A stretch of 64,000 bases of DNA from Lasiodiplodia sp. COLG20. Taxonomy: Eukaryota > Ascomycota > Dothideomycetes > Botryosphaeriales > Botryosphaeriaceae. The position numbers and the translations under genes are program-made. Below the pieces are notes generated by a model, which was not told the DNA's origin, searched no databases, and was given only the letters and a program-made list of their open reading frames with translations. This document shows positions 1 through 12,778 of this stretch, piece by piece (the stretch's first letter is position 1; the number at the start of each line of letters is the position of its first letter). Location of the stretch: assembly GCA_009801085.1 (NCBI GenBank), contig VNWV01000026.1, forward strand, positions 1 through 64,000, read 5' to 3'.

Positions 1-50
<50 letters not shown>
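1..50. repeat. Poly-A run at the window start
   Basis: The first 50 bases are all A. No telomere-type repeat follows it. It may be a contig-end or sequencing artefact, or a genuine homopolymer; the window alone cannot decide. Confidence 0.9.
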
Positions 51-54
<4 letters not shown>

Positions 55-76
55 AACCTGATTCGACAACCACGAT

Positions 77-3000
77 TCAGAGCTGAGGTTTGATTCGTAG
101 AAGCGCCTCGTTTTGTTCGGTGAACTGCATACTTGAGCCGTGCAGAGCTTCAACATGCTCTGCCATACGCCATAGAGATCGCTTTCTCAGTCCCATATAC
201 AGGCTTTCTCGACTGAATCCCCGAATCTTTGCCCCCCATTCGGAGCTGTCAGTATAAGAGAAGAGTGTGTCAACCATGGTGATGTTGTCCCCGTAGGCCG
301 CGCGGCCCAGCGGGCTGTCATCTGTACTAGTGTAGGAAGGCCCAAAGTACTGCACCTCTCCAACATCATTCTCCATGATACATCGAACAAGGTCAACATC
401 CTCTTGTTTGACGGCTTCCTCGAGTAGAAAAGTCCCTGCGCCGGCATCGAAGCCAGAGGTATTGGTTGCTGACCACCTGCTATCGAGCCATAAAGTCGAC
501 GTCGACCCTCTCCGCCATAAACCACGTTTTTCTGGCTGACCCCGAGCTACGAGAAACCCAGCGGTTTTTAGCACAGCAAACAATGTTGCATGTCTGCTTT
601 TGGAGGTCAGCCGCAGTACTCGGCATATTATCCAGGCGGGAATAGCAGTTCCGATGGGGTGTGCGCGCACAGCCGAGCAATAGAACTGCAACATTGCTTC
701 ACTGCCACCGTTCAGGACGTCGGCCAATAGATCCCTCTGTTCATTGTCGTACAGTATTGCGTCATGGAAATATAGTATTACCCTGGGATTTTTCGTATCG
801 TAGTCTGCAATGTCCCAGTATTCATGGTTCCGAAGGTTCCAGAGTTCGCATTTCCCGTTCCGGGCAGCCCACCGGAACATGGGAATGTCTGGAAAGGAAA
901 GACTTTGAGAGCTACCTCCGAGACCATCGCTATCCCACGGACGATGAGGGAATGGAAACTTTTTCTCGCACAGCTTTTTTGTTCTTATAGCCAGATGGTA
1001 ATAGTCCCCCGATTCGTTTGGAGGGTAATATTTCATCGATTCGTCATTACGGTAAAATGGCACTTGCAACCCATCACCCAATAGACTGGGACAATGAAAG
1101 CACCACCATGATGAGACGTAATCCAAAAGAGAATATTTCCTCTTCAGCTCATTTTCGCGGCGGACTCGTGAAGCGTTGCCTTGGATTGAGAGGCCCCATT
1201 GGTTCAAGTTGCTCGTGGAATGGGGTTGCCCTTTTAGAAGGGTAGTCAGTCGGCCAACTGTTCCGGACTCGGGAAGCATGTAGTTAACTAAGGAAGAAAC
1301 AAATCCGCCGGCTTCAGAAATCTTGGGGGTGCTGCTGCCACAACATGTGATCTGAGTTTCGAAGTCGGAGAAGTTGAGGTATGCAACACAGAGCGCATAG
1401 ACTTTACCCTCGGCATAATTCAAAAGGAAACAGGGAAACTCCACCGGACCGTCTCCAAGCTCAGAAACAATAGACGGGTCCGTAAGAAACTGTTGAACGG
1501 TGTGATGGGCAAACTTGACTGATCCGTGCTCTTCATCGAATACAACAAGATTGCCGCAAGCAAGGCGTAAGCGAGTACCCCCGTCTGTAGGAATTCGATC
1601 CGCAGGAAAGGATGTATCGTCCTTACTCAGGGCAACAGCTTCAATGAGCTCCTCAATGGTAAGAGGTCTTTTGGCGCATGCTATCCACCGGAAGGCTCGT
1701 TTTGCCAACTTAGCCTTTTCAGGTCCATGCGTCGAGGAAACGATCTTGTAAAGAATTCTTCGGTAGGTCCCAGCAAGGTCTCTCGGGAGGTTTTCCAGAG
1801 TACTTCGAAGTTCCACGTCGCTCATACATTCGCAGAGCTCCGCAATTTGGAATTTTACCCACAAGAACCTACGTGAATGTGGATTAGACGGAATACTAGG
1901 TATATTAGGCTGCAATGTACCTACATGTCTTCCGCTCCTTCTTGCAGCTTGACTTTGATCTCCTGTTGCAACGCCGGGTCTTGGATAGTCAAGTCGTTGC
2001 TATCAATCTTGGCCTGTACCATGTCATCCACAAAGAGACAGATATCTTTCGATAGTAGCTCTGGCGACAGAGCTATCGAGAACCGTGGCTGGGGTACCTT
2101 TTTAAGGACGATTGCTTCGAATCGACACGATATTAAGACTTTCACTTGGCAAGCGTGTAAACCCAGAAACGCTGAAATGATACTCCCACATTCGTGCTGA
2201 TCATGTGGAGAAAGCTCGTCTAGCGCATCGATGACGATCGTGACTTGTTCGAAGCGTTGAAACGCAGCTATGACAGCCGGGAGAAGCTCTTGAGCGAGTG
2301 GACTTGAATTGCGATTAGCCCACTGATTCAACACCCATTCACGAAGTCCCTCTGCATGATGAGAACGTTCAAGAATCTGTCTGATAAATGTGCCAAGAAT
2401 AATCGCGGGATCCAGAGTTTGGTGGTCGGCATAGTCGCAATAATAGAAGCATATCAGATGTGACGGGTCCACGGGATCCACGGTTAAGCCATCGATGATG
2501 CTTGATGCTAGTAGTGTTTTCCCAGATCCTGGAATTCCATTGCAATGGATTGAGCACGACTGCGTAGTCTCTATCCATGACTTGTAGGAATCATGGTCAA
2601 ATATCCATTGTGCAGTTCCTTGGTGGCATTCAGATCGGAGTCGTCGGTGTTTCTGATGGTAATCGATGGGACAAAGGCTCTGGAGCGCCTTTCGAAGCTT
2701 TTCCTCCCGTGAACGCGCTTCTATCAAGGCTCTACTTCTTTCCTGTAGCTGCCGTTCTCGTTTGGCTTCAATCATGTGAGCTACATTAGCTTGCTCCTGT
2801 ACGTGCTGCTTGAGGTCCTTGAATGTCTTTAAGTATGCTGCGAATCGCTGAGTGAATGGCTTCCACAACGTTTTGCAGCTGACGGTCAAGCTCACGGCCG
2901 ATACTGGCACAATTCGTTAGGATTGGCTGAATAAGTGCCATGAATTCGCCTTACCTGTGCGCGCTTTTGCCTCCTTGAAGAGCCCTATGACATCTGTGCA

Positions 3001-3525
3001 GAACCGCAGAATATTCAGATAGGCTTCGGAGAGGACTTGCAACAATCTCTCATGGTTTTGAAAGAGATTTTGGTAATCCCGAAAAAGAGGTAGCGTCCGA
3101 CCAATTTCTTCCAGCATTTCCGCCAGTTTCTGAAAATACTTCTCCGTCTCCTGCGCTACCTGCATTTTTCATCAGCTTCAACTATAATATCCCTCCATGT
3201 GGCTACTCACATAAAGCGCTACGCGAATACTTCCCCATATCGGGCACAGAAATGCTGCCGCCACTGGGGTATTCGATATCACATCCAATCCCTTGCCATA
3301 CCCATCGATAGCATCAACCAGCGGAGCAAGCCGTCGCCGTGCTGCCTGGAGTTTACTCGACTGCTGGTGTTGTCTGTGGGATACGCTGGCTTCGTGGTAC
3401 ATGGTATTGAGGTCTGCATTCTCGAATAGCGTGCGCTCGTGGGGATTGAGTTGCTCTAGGAATAGACGTCTTGCTCTTTCCCAAGGCTCTGTGGCTATAG
3501 GCAACTCGGTGCGAATGGTCGTCAT
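77..3525 (-). CDS. STAND/NLR-like protein: DUF7708 - NACHT - winged helix
   Basis: Predicted 1096 aa from four exons: 3211-3525, 2955-3159, 1925-2903 and 77-1868. The three introns (51, 51 and 56 bp) are GT-AG and all joins keep frame. Residues about 1-200 resemble the fungal DUF7708 domain, with long helices. A NACHT-type NTPase follows: Walker A GIPGSGKT near residues 296-303 and Walker B IDALDEL near 398-404. Next comes the 'MFLWVKFQIAEL' segment and a winged-helix region typical of fungal GPIID-type STAND proteins. The C-terminal half has no obvious tandem WD or TPR array; a weak ankyrin-like stretch lies near the end. By family it would be a signal-transducing NTPase that oligomerises on sensing non-self. 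The ligand is unknown. The ATG at 3525 is the first in frame before the conserved N-terminus. Domain calls are strong, exact ends less so. Confidence 0.85.
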
Positions 3526-4220
3526 TGTCTGATCAGATGTGACAGCCTTGTCAGCATAGCCTTTCGGGAGGACTCCACCACGGTGCTTACGACTGTTTGC
3601 AGCTGGCTCTTTTGCGGGTGCCAGCCGCGGGATGATGGCGACAGTTGAATTAGGCCCAGGCGGGGGATTATAGAGATAGTTGATGTGGAAGTGGGAGAGG
3701 TTGAGCAGCAGCCTTCAGTCTTACTGCGGGGTTTACCGTGGCGAGGCTGAGCTGCGCCCCCCTCGCTTGCAGTGAAGGTAACACAACAGGTGAGTTAACC
3801 TGAGCCTGGAATTGGCCGTCTGGCTGAAAGGTTGTCCTACACGCCACACCATTGTTCCAAAGTTCGCGACCCCTGCACGTGATCATCTTAGATATAATAG
3901 GTTTCACCCTGGAAGGCATATGACGTCGTCCACCATGAAGTTCGTAATGACCAATGATAAAAGAATTCATCACGAGTTATTGGATCAACCTACTCAACAA
4001 AGGCTCTGGGAAAACACTCCAGTCGATAAATGCATACACGATATCAGTTTTTTCTTTCTGCCATTTTGGTCCCCAGTACTGTCACGAAGGGCAATTTGGG
4101 TAGGACTCAAGCCCTAAACCCCTTAGCAGTATCCAATAGAATCGCCATCGTTACCTAGTACATGTTACCACTGTCGTCCCCGAGAACCCGACCACACCAT
4201 CAAACCCGCCCCACCCGACC
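3526..4220. other. Intergenic, no gene seen
   Basis: This lies between the start of the NACHT gene and the 3' end of the FAD monooxygenase. It presumably holds the NACHT gene promoter. Two overlapping short open frames (3668-3973 and 3812-4117) show no domain and no splice partners. Confidence 0.5.
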
Positions 4221-5668
4221 TCACTCCTCCACCTCCAACCCCCTCACCGCCTCCCACACGCCCCCATACCCATAATTAAAATCCATATTCTCCCAGCGCT
4301 CCTCCGGCGTCTGCGCGCCGGCGACCTGCCTCGTGCCATGCAGCACGCGCGTGCAGCGCGGCTTGCGGACGGCCTCCCAGCGGCGCAGCACGGTAGGCAC
4401 ATCCTCCGCGGAAGAAACGTGGTTCAGCAGCTGCAGCGCGTCGGCGTCCTCGACGGCCATATTGGCGCCCTGGCCCTGCAGCGGCGTCATGGCGTGCGCC
4501 GCGTCGCCCATCAGGCAGGCGCGGCCGCGTGTCCACGTCGGGAGCGGCTCCAGGTCTTGGAGTTCCCAGAGGTTGACGGAGGGGGCGGCGCTGTGAAGGT
4601 TTCTCTTGTCAGTTTGTTTCAGAGGAGGAGGATAGAGGGGGAGGGGAGGGGTTGGTAGACATACCGCAGAAGCCGCACCAGGTGCTCAGGGAAATCGTGA
4701 AAGATGTCGACCATCTCGTCGCGGTCGCCCTCCGCCCACCACGACGCCACCGTGTCGTCCTTGGATTGCCGCGTGCGGAAGGCGCAGGTGACGTTGAGGT
4801 TTTTGTAGTCGCGACACGGGTAGATGGCGACGACGCGCCCGCTGCCGTCGCCGGCGTCGATGAGGGCGAAGCGGCCCGCGCCGCGCGCCGGGTCGAAGTA
4901 TTCAGGGAGCTGGTCGTCGCCCCCGAGCGCCTGCGCCGCTTCGGAACGGGACACGGCGAAGCGGAAGACGGACATCCCCGTTAGCTGCGCGCGGTGGGAG
5001 CGGTCGCCGACAATGCGGTGGCGCAGGTGGCTGTGGATGCCGTCGGCGACTGGTGGTTGAGGGTGTGAGCTTGAGGTAGCAGTGGGAAGGGGGGGTTCTT
5101 CGTCTGATGGTTGGAAAAGGGGACGAGGAATGGAGGAGGCGTAGGCCAAAGTAGCAAAATACATACCGATAATAACATCCGCCTCACCCCTCGACCCATC
5201 ACTAAGCTCGAACGTGCCCTTCTCAGGATCAATATCCGTAACCGCCGTCTCAAACACCACCCTCGCCGGCTCCCCCGCACCCTCCTTCCCCACCACCTCC
5301 TCTTCCGGCGCCGTCGCCAAACGCAACAACTCATCACGATAGTCAGCACGCAGATGCATGTACCAGTCAGCGCCGTAGCGCTGCTTGAGGTCGAGCGGGC
5401 GGTCGCCGATGACGTTGCCCGCCTTGTCGAAGGTGCGGTAGCCGCTGCAGCGCACCGAGCGCACGCGCGCGCGGTCGAAGCCCAGCGGCTCGAGGATCTT
5501 GACGGCGTTGGGCGTCGCGATCGTGCCCTGCCCGCCCGTCGCCGTCGACGCCGTGCCGCGCTCGTACACCGTCACCGTGTGGTGCGAGCGGAGGACGCGT
5601 GCGGCGGCGAGCCCGGCGAGGCCGGAGCCGATGATGGCGATGCGGAGGTTGGGGGTTTCGGTGGCCAT
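4221..5668 (-). CDS. FAD-dependent aromatic monooxygenase (salicylate hydroxylase-like)
   Basis: Predicted 418 aa from three exons: 5167-5668, 4665-5049 and 4221-4590. Introns are 117 and 74 bp with GTATGT donors. The N-terminus carries the Rossmann motif IIGSGLAGLAAA (residues about 12-23). The join of exons 1 and 2 restores a GVADGIHS segment of the group A flavin monooxygenase fold. The C-terminal third has the second FAD motif MGDAAHAMTPLQGQGANMA. Members hydroxylate aromatic or related rings using NAD(P)H and oxygen, as soluble monomers or dimers. The substrate cannot be read from sequence. There is no signal peptide. It is not obviously clustered with other catabolic genes. Confidence 0.88.
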
Positions 5669-6558
5669 TTTCTTTTTTTTTCCCCCTGGAGGGAGGAGGA
5701 TGGATGGTTGGTATGATTGGTGAAAGAGATGTAGAAATTCTTGCTGTCTGTGGATTGCTCTGCGAAAAGTACAAGTCTATCGTTTATATGTTGAAATGCT
5801 CTGTTCAGATTTCCTATCTTGGTCGGTGGTCAAAAGATTCGGAGGAATGCAAGACGTCCGGACGCTTTGTTCCGTGACGTTGGACATCTGTGATGACCTA
5901 ACGGTGGTCTGTGAGGCCGAAGCCGAGGACGAGGCCGAAGGCTGCTATACCGTATGGGGGAATCTAGAAGGCCCACGATCTAGCCGCTTAAGGTATCGCA
6001 ATCTGTGCTTCGGATACGAATCCGCTATTTTAGCCATCTTCGGCGTCACCAATTGGTTCGAGTTCGCATGAATGCACGGGCAACCTTCTTGCTGTGGTAA
6101 GAGCCGCAATCAAGCCTTTGTGATCCTGAATGTTGAAAAGAGCAGGTATGGCCCGCAATAGCGTATCACTAGATGGAGTAACTTTACGCCTTCCAGTCGG
6201 TTCGGAACTTGATCGGGACCGCCATGTCGTTCCGCACTATGAAACGCCAATTCATTAGAAGCATAGAATAATACTCCGATATGGAGACGAAGGACGCGCA
6301 TATGCGCGATATGTGCTGGAAGCACCTCGAGATGCAACGGTAGGAGCATAGCTTTAAGACGTAATGCATGGTTTCACAATGCTGAGAAAGCGCGGAGGTC
6401 AACCAAAGTGCAATGAATGTCACGGAGATATCTATTTATGCCAATGAAAGCCACTATTAACATTGAATCAACCGTAGTAAAACACCATCCGCTCTTCTAC
6501 TTTCTCAACTGAACCTGAAGTCCCCTATCCGCGGTAAGCAATTTAGCTTTCCATTTCT
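5669..6558. other. Intergenic, no supported gene
   Basis: This is the upstream region of the FAD monooxygenase and the 3' side of the P-loop gene. A 91-codon frame at 5796-6071 and two minus-strand frames near 6110-6423 have no recognisable content. A short GAGGCCGA-type imperfect repeat lies near 5915-5945. Confidence 0.5.
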
Positions 6559-7227
6559 TCAATTTAATTGGCCGCTTCGTGTACCAATATCCGGAGTAGA
6601 AGTATTGGCACTCAGCCGGGAGTTCCATTTCATTATGATCGTACTGACAAATACCTCTTGACTTGACCAATCGCCTCGAACAATGTAGTCAATTCCATTC
6701 TCTTTCAGCATATCGCAAAAGGCTATGTGAATATCTTGCCACTCTTGAATGTTCTGTGGCATCAATCGCACCCCGTCGTCCTTTAGAAACTTCGCCTGAG
6801 GACTGCACACGACCACAACGGAACTCCTCATTCTTTCTCTCAGTTCCTGCCAGTTCTCGCCATTCAATAGTTGAGATGCACCACTTTCCCCTCCAAATTG
6901 CTGTGCGTAGATGATGGGATCCAGTCCCGATCTATCGGAGATAAGCCATCCGGATTTTCCGAGGGTGTCTCTTTCATGCTGCCACTGCGCCGCTAAGATG
7001 TGTTGTTGTAGCTCAAGACAACGTTCAGTCGAGATTCGAATGTCGTCTCTGGTAAATCCGTGTTGAACGAGGACGCCGCGAGCGACCTCTCGAATCACGC
7101 CAGGTACAGGGATGTGCACGTCGTTCTGGATGCGATTGTCTGGATTTGCGAAGTGTGCCTCGAGGGCATTAACGAGAGTTGTCTTGCCGGTAGACTGGGC
7201 GCCAACGACATAAATGTTAGGAAACAT
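6559..7227 (-). CDS. Small P-loop ATPase (AAA_28 / NadR-kinase-like)
   Basis: Single-exon frame of 222 aa. The N-terminus is VVGAQSTGKTTLVNAL, a Walker A motif at residues 9-16. The later 'WLISDRSGLDPIIYAQ' block resembles the Asp-containing motif of NadR/Ttd14-type nucleotide kinase-like ATPases (AAA_28 family). A GTPase-like or kinase role is possible; the reaction is unknown. It is divergently arranged with the RdRP-helicase gene, with about 230 bp between the starts, so the two may share a promoter. Length is normal for the family and no intron is needed. Confidence 0.75.
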   Translation of the reverse strand: MFPNIYVVGAQSTGKTTLVNALEAHFANPDNRIQNDVHIPVPGVIREVARGVLVQHGFTRDDIRISTERCLELQQHILAAQWQHERDTLGKSGWLISDRSGLDPIIYAQQFGGESGASQLLNGENWQELRERMRSSVVVVCSPQAKFLKDDGVRLMPQNIQEWQDIHIAFCDMLKENGIDYIVRGDWSSQEVFVSTIIMKWNSRLSANTSTPDIGTRSGQLN

Positions 7228-7456
7228 GGTGGTGTCGGTGTTTCGCGTACAAGGATATCGGGGTCAGCAAACAGTTAAATAGTGGACCCCTGGCAGTGCC
7301 CCGCTTCGTGTCACCCGAGGCCCTCTTGGCCTTCCGATAAGACTGCGGGAATTCTGCTTCATATGCCTCCACTCCTTCCCATCTTCAAAAGGTATTGTGG
7401 ACCTCCAAAATAGCACGCCTATCGAAATCCATCAAAACTTCATTCCATCGTCCCTC

Positions 7457-10400
7457 ATGGCCGACAAAAAAGGGCTCAAGGGGCACAGGTACACACTCAG
7501 CTCGGCCATTGATCCACAATCGCAGAAATGGGAGTACACGGTCGCAAAATTCCCCCCTGTCACCGCCACCAACGCCGCCGGGCTGACTAAGTGTGTGAGC
7601 TTCATCTCCAATCCGTCACGGCAGGAGATAGTTCTCCGCTTGGAAGCAGTTCCGCAAAACAGAATCACGAAAAGTGACCCATTGGACCGGTTCATGTTCT
7701 TGTCGTTCTCCGACTTCCGCCTCGTTCGGCCTTCTCAGACGGACCCGTCGAAGATGGAACAAGTTCCGGCGAGAGAGACTGCAGACTACATTTCACGCCT
7801 TCTCAAGTCGGGGATCCGCTTCAATGGCGTCCATTACAATTTCTACGGACACAGCAATAGCCAGTTGAAGACGCGTTCCTGCGTCTTGTTCGCGGACACG
7901 AGAGCCGCCATTCACCGCAAGATCGAGTCTCTCGGCGACTTCTCGAAAATGACGACCGTCGGTAAGAAGGCGAAGAGGATTGGTCTGCTGTTCTCGAGCG
8001 CCGAAATGGGTGTCGAGCTGGCTCCTGAACGATGCGAAGATATACCAGACGTTGAAGCCAATGAATACGTCTTCACGGATGGTTGCGGGCTCATATCGGC
8101 GCATCTCGCGCGTCTGCTCGTGGAGAGCGTCCACATCGCTTTTCGCAACCACAAATACATTCCTTCGGTATTTCAGATTCGTTATCGAGGCTACAAGGGA
8201 GTGCTCTCGCTCGATCCGTCGATGGGTACCCAGTGCCTTGCGAAGTTCAGATCTTCGATGAAGAAGTTCCGCGGTGGAGACGATCTAACACTATCCGTCG
8301 TTGACTACTCAAAGGTATGCCTGAAAAATGTCTGCATATGATAGTGCCTAACATGAACAGCCGTATACCTTTGGCTATCTGAACGATGAGGTGGTTCTCC
8401 TGCTACACGCACTTGGGGTACCCGATGAGGTTTTCCTTCGCAAGCAGGCTGAGCATCTTAGTTTTCTTGAGTCAGCCACGCGCCTGGACGTGAGAATGTG
8501 CTTTAGGTTTGTCTCTTACTGCAACCGTCTTGATCTTGCCGAGAGGCTCCTGATCAGCGGTGTCGAGACCGTTGAGAAAGAGGTGCGAAAACTCGTCGGC
8601 CAAGAATACGAGAGAATGCTCACCAAGAGGAACGAACAACGGTGTCGCATTCTCATTCCCCAGTCAAGATTGCTCTTCGGCGTCTGCGACCCGAAAGGAT
8701 TGCTCAAAGAAGGAGAGTGTGCCGTCCGAGTCACAATGGATGGAGATGGCCAAGCTCAGACCATTGTGGGAACCCAAGTGTTGGTTACGCGAAATCCTTG
8801 CCTACACCCAGGCGATCTCCAAAAGTTCAAAGCCGTCTTTTATCCAGAGCTATCGCACCTCGTGGATTGCGTGGTGTTTCCGACGCAGGGTAAACGGCCC
8901 AGCGCCGACCTCATGTCTGGAGGGGATCTTGACGGCGACAAATGTAAGTTCCCGGTCTTTCAAATCCCCAAGCATTCATTGACGTCTCACAGTCTTTGTT
9001 TGTTGGGACAAGGATCTCATCCCTGCTGTTGTTTCTGAGCCGGCCGAGTATCCTGGGCCGAAAGCACCAGTCGCCCTCAAGCCCATCACCGAGGACGATC
9101 GGATCGACTACTTCGCCCAGTACAGCAACATGTCACTCGGACGGGTCAAGAATCTTTTCCTCGCCTGGGCTAGACTACACGGTCCACTAAGCCCGCAATG
9201 TCAACAATTGAACCGCCTGTTCTCGCTTTGCGTTGATGGCAACCGGATCAAAGTGCCTCAAGATCTGCAAGACCCGCCAAAGGGACCGGTACCCAGTCCC
9301 GGATTGATTGTCGATAGGCTGCACGAACAAGCATCAACCTTCATACAACGGAGCCTTCCATCACCCACAATGTACCACGGATATTCATCCGATGCCGTTG
9401 AGCTCATATCAAGCCGAGACGAGATAGCCGTTTCCGAATTCGAGCTTGTGACCCTCACGTACAACTGGTGTTTGCAACAAAAGGTGGAGATGATGCAATT
9501 TCTGTCATTCTTCGACTTGAACAAGCTTACGGATGAACAAAAAGCGTGGGTGTTGAGTAGAGTGCCGCCTACACTGGAATCTGCTGGCATGGTCATGAAC
9601 TCCTTGAACCAGTCAAACTTGTTGCAGTCTCAGGAGCTTCGTCGCTTCGGGTTGGATAATCCTGGTCTTCACTGGAAGTGCGTCTATGATTCGTCAATCG
9701 ACAGGCTTGGTACTTTCTTCAACAGCGCTAGCCGGACTCTCGAGCTTTTCCACAAAAAGCTCATCATTCTTCGCATCGACGAGCGTCTAAGCGTTGCCAT
9801 ATTCATTCCTCAGAAAATTGAGAAGAGCACAGAATTCCAAGTTGACGGACTCGTTCGGGTATTCTCCTTCCCGCATTCCAAGGAAAGCTCTAATGCTGCG
9901 AGACGAGTTATTCCCACCAAGGTCAACTACCGCCTATATTGCGATGACAATACATTCCAGTTGTATGAGAACAGGCGTGCACAAACTTGGATATTCCTGA
10001 CGCGAGGAGCACTCGACGATTCGACGTACCGAAACGTCAAAGACCGTGGAGACAGAAGAAGAGTCAAGCAAGCGAGCATCGATACCGGGACTAACTACGA
10101 ATGCCGAGCCAGTATCGATCTGGGAAGGATGGGCAGGGACATCCAGCGGCACATGGGTAGGATAAATCGGGCGGGCATTGCAGGCGCAGTAAGTACCCTA
10201 CACATCTCTGAAGCATCCAGTCCAGGTGTTATGTAGATATAAGAGGCGCACTATGTAGCTTCAAAGACCCGATTATCCGTACTGAATTGTGTTACAGGAA
10301 ATCTATGTCATCAGCAACAGAGATACCAGTTCGCTGCGTCAGCTTGATCTCTGGCTAGAGCTAGTGGACACTCAGGACGTCATTCCCCTCTTCCAGCAAA

Positions 10401-12778
10401 CACCACGAGAATACACCGTCCCGCATCTGAATGGAGTTGATTGGACGTCCGAATCCACCTTCATCGTCGACATCGCCCGTGATGGAATGCTCGCGTCGAT
10501 GGGGAAGTTGACCAAAACAGAAGAGCTATGGATCCTATTCCGATGGCTTGCCCGCTTCGATCAGCGCGTACGATTGCTACAGATATACAATTGGCTGTCT
10601 ACCCCAGACCACTATCGCGAAGTCAACATCGATGTGCTTGAGGTGGCTCAAATAATGCTTCACTTTCTATGCGAGTGCCCTTTCCTCACCGGGCCGTACT
10701 TTCGCTCAGACATTTGGCTTTCCCACAAAGAATCCCTGTCTGAGGAATGTTCGACAACGCTACCCAGCCTACTTAAAGAGTTGATCCTGTCCTCAGAACT
10801 CATGGAAAGCTTCGTCAAAGAACCATTCATGACCGCCCTCAGTTGCGTGTCCGAAATGACATTCCAACTATTCGGTGAACTCGTGGAAACTATCTCATTG
10901 AGTGTTCATTCCGCGGATCTGGCCATGGAGTTATTGTTTGAACTCCAGGAAAGAGCTCACGATCTGCTCTCAGGAACAACGAGAGCTGTTGAGAGATTCA
11001 CCAAAAGTCTCCTTGGTATCGCCTTGGATCACATAGGGGAAGCAATCTCTGTTGCAAAGGTCAAGAATGCACTTGTGGACGTGATCCGGGTCCCGGGAAA
11101 GGATGATGGCACTTTAATCGAGTGCAGGCTACGCATCGATCAGCAAACAGCCGTGCTGCGTGTTGGAGATCATGTGCAGCTTGTGGCAGCATCTCTTCCG
11201 AGCAATGCAACATTAGACAGAAGGTACTCGATGGATGTCCTCGTTGAGGGGAGCGAGCGGGGCAAAGCAAAAATGCGCTGCATCCACCACCCTCCGCCAT
11301 TCCTCGAGGAATGCTCATGGAAGATCAAGAACTGTGGATCGTTCGTTACAAGCAAGACAATGCTAGATGCGGTCGTGGAGCTCTACCGCGAAAGAGAGAT
11401 CTGCAGCATCTTGTACCAGCCCATGACGGAGACTGGGCCCACAACTGGCCTCCCCACTCCACATCTTAGTGCAGGATCTCGCACCCCCGACGACACCTCT
11501 CTAAACGAAAGCCAACTCGCCGCCGTCTCAGCAGCGCTAACCCACCCACTATGCCTCCTCTGGGGTCCCCCGGGCACCGGCAAAACCCGCACCATCGTCG
11601 CGATCCTCATCCAGCTCCTCCTCGGCTCCCACACCGGCAGAGTCCTCGTAACCGCACCAACCCACAACGCCGTCGACAACGTCCTCCGGAAGTTCATCGA
11701 GCTCCACGGCATCGCCCGCACGCAAACCACCCCCCTCCGCGTCTCCACCGACGTCGCCAAAGTCTCCGAGGACCTGCGGCCGTACACGTGCGACGCCATG
11801 ATGGGCAAGGACATCAACGAGCACTTCGACGCGCGCAAGAAAGCCGCCAAACGCATCAAAGAAGCGCGGCTGCTCTTCACCACCTGCGTCGGCGCCGGCC
11901 TGGGCCTGCTCCGCGGCGAGAGCTTCGACACGGTGCTCGTCGACGAGGCGTCGCAGCAGACTGAACCAGCCTCGCTCGTTCCGCTCGCGAAAGGGTGCAA
12001 GCACGCTGTCCTCGTCGGCGACCACGTGCAGCTGCGCGCGACAGTGCAGATGCAGTCGCTCGTGGCGGACTTCGACGTCTCGCTGTTCGAGAGCTTGTAC
12101 GACGAAGCATCAGACGTGCCGGGCCGGCTGGCGAAGGTCATGATCGATGTGCAGTACCGCATGCATCGGCAGATCTGCGCCTTTAGTTCAAAGGAGTTCT
12201 ACCAGGAGAGGCTAGAGACGGCGGTGCGGGACGACGCGCGCCCGCTGCCGGCGTCGGCCTTTGCGTGGCCGACGTTGCCGACCGGGCAGCCGGCGCGCAT
12301 GGTGTTGATCCCGTGTGCCTCCCCTGAAGACATCGGGCAGAAGTCCAAGAGCAACCGCGGCCAAGCATTTTTATGCCGCGAGGTCTGCAGTCAACTGTTG
12401 AGCTTCCCGCCCGGGTTGGCCCCGGAAGCGTCTCTGACTGTCGCTGTGCTGACGCCATACTCGCGGCAGAGGGAGTTGTTGAAGCAGATGCTGCCGAAGA
12501 GCGATATGCTCGAGATCTCGAGTATCGACGGGTACCAGGGGCGTGAGGCAGATATTGTCGTGTTCGTCACGACGAGATGCAATGTCCACGGCCAGTTGGG
12601 CTTCTTGTCGGACATGCGCCGCTTGAACGTCACCATGACTCGGGCAAAGGCGGGGGTGGTGATTATCGGGCACAAGGAAACGTTGTGTGGTGGGGCAGAG
12701 TCTGACATGCCGAGCAAGCAGACGTGGGGTCGGCTGCTTGCGTCATGTCAAGAGATGGCTATTGAGACTCAGAAGTGA
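7457..12778 (+). CDS. RNA-dependent RNA polymerase fused to UPF1-like SF1 helicase
   Basis: Predicted 1705 aa from four exons: 7457-8314, 8361-8943, 8993-10188 and 10298-12778. Introns of 46, 49 and 109 bp keep frame. Residues about 1-880 are a eukaryotic RdRP core: FTDGCGLIS region, then the catalytic GGDLDGDKFFVCWD block with DLDGD at 475-479. Residues about 880-1705 are an SF1B helicase: Walker A GPPGTGKT near 1302-1309, DEAS box near 1428, QYRMH motif, and the motif V/VI region SIDGYQGREAD...NVTMTRAK. The helicase frame has no ATG close to its start; the third intron carries the only stop between the parts. RdRPs make dsRNA for RNAi, and Hrr1/SAD-3-like helicases partner them in fission yeast and Neurospora. 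The RdRP N-terminus is shorter than many fungal homologues. The start is the first in-frame ATG. An upstream exon is possible. Confidence 0.85.

Noticed and set aside
1..50. Poly-A start as a telomere or retroelement tail.
   Set aside because: No telomeric repeats, target-site duplication or element body adjoin it; an artefact is as likely.
6053..6063. A B-box-like GGTTCGAGTTC suggesting a tRNA.
   Set aside because: No A box or cloverleaf could be fitted upstream.
7363..7396. An earlier RdRP start at 7363 spliced into the main exon.
   Set aside because: It would need a 22-bp intron, too short to be spliced.
10289..12778. The helicase as an independent gene.
   Set aside because: There is no in-frame ATG near its start; the first lies about 60 codons in, and the upstream RdRP exon joins it in frame through a normal intron.
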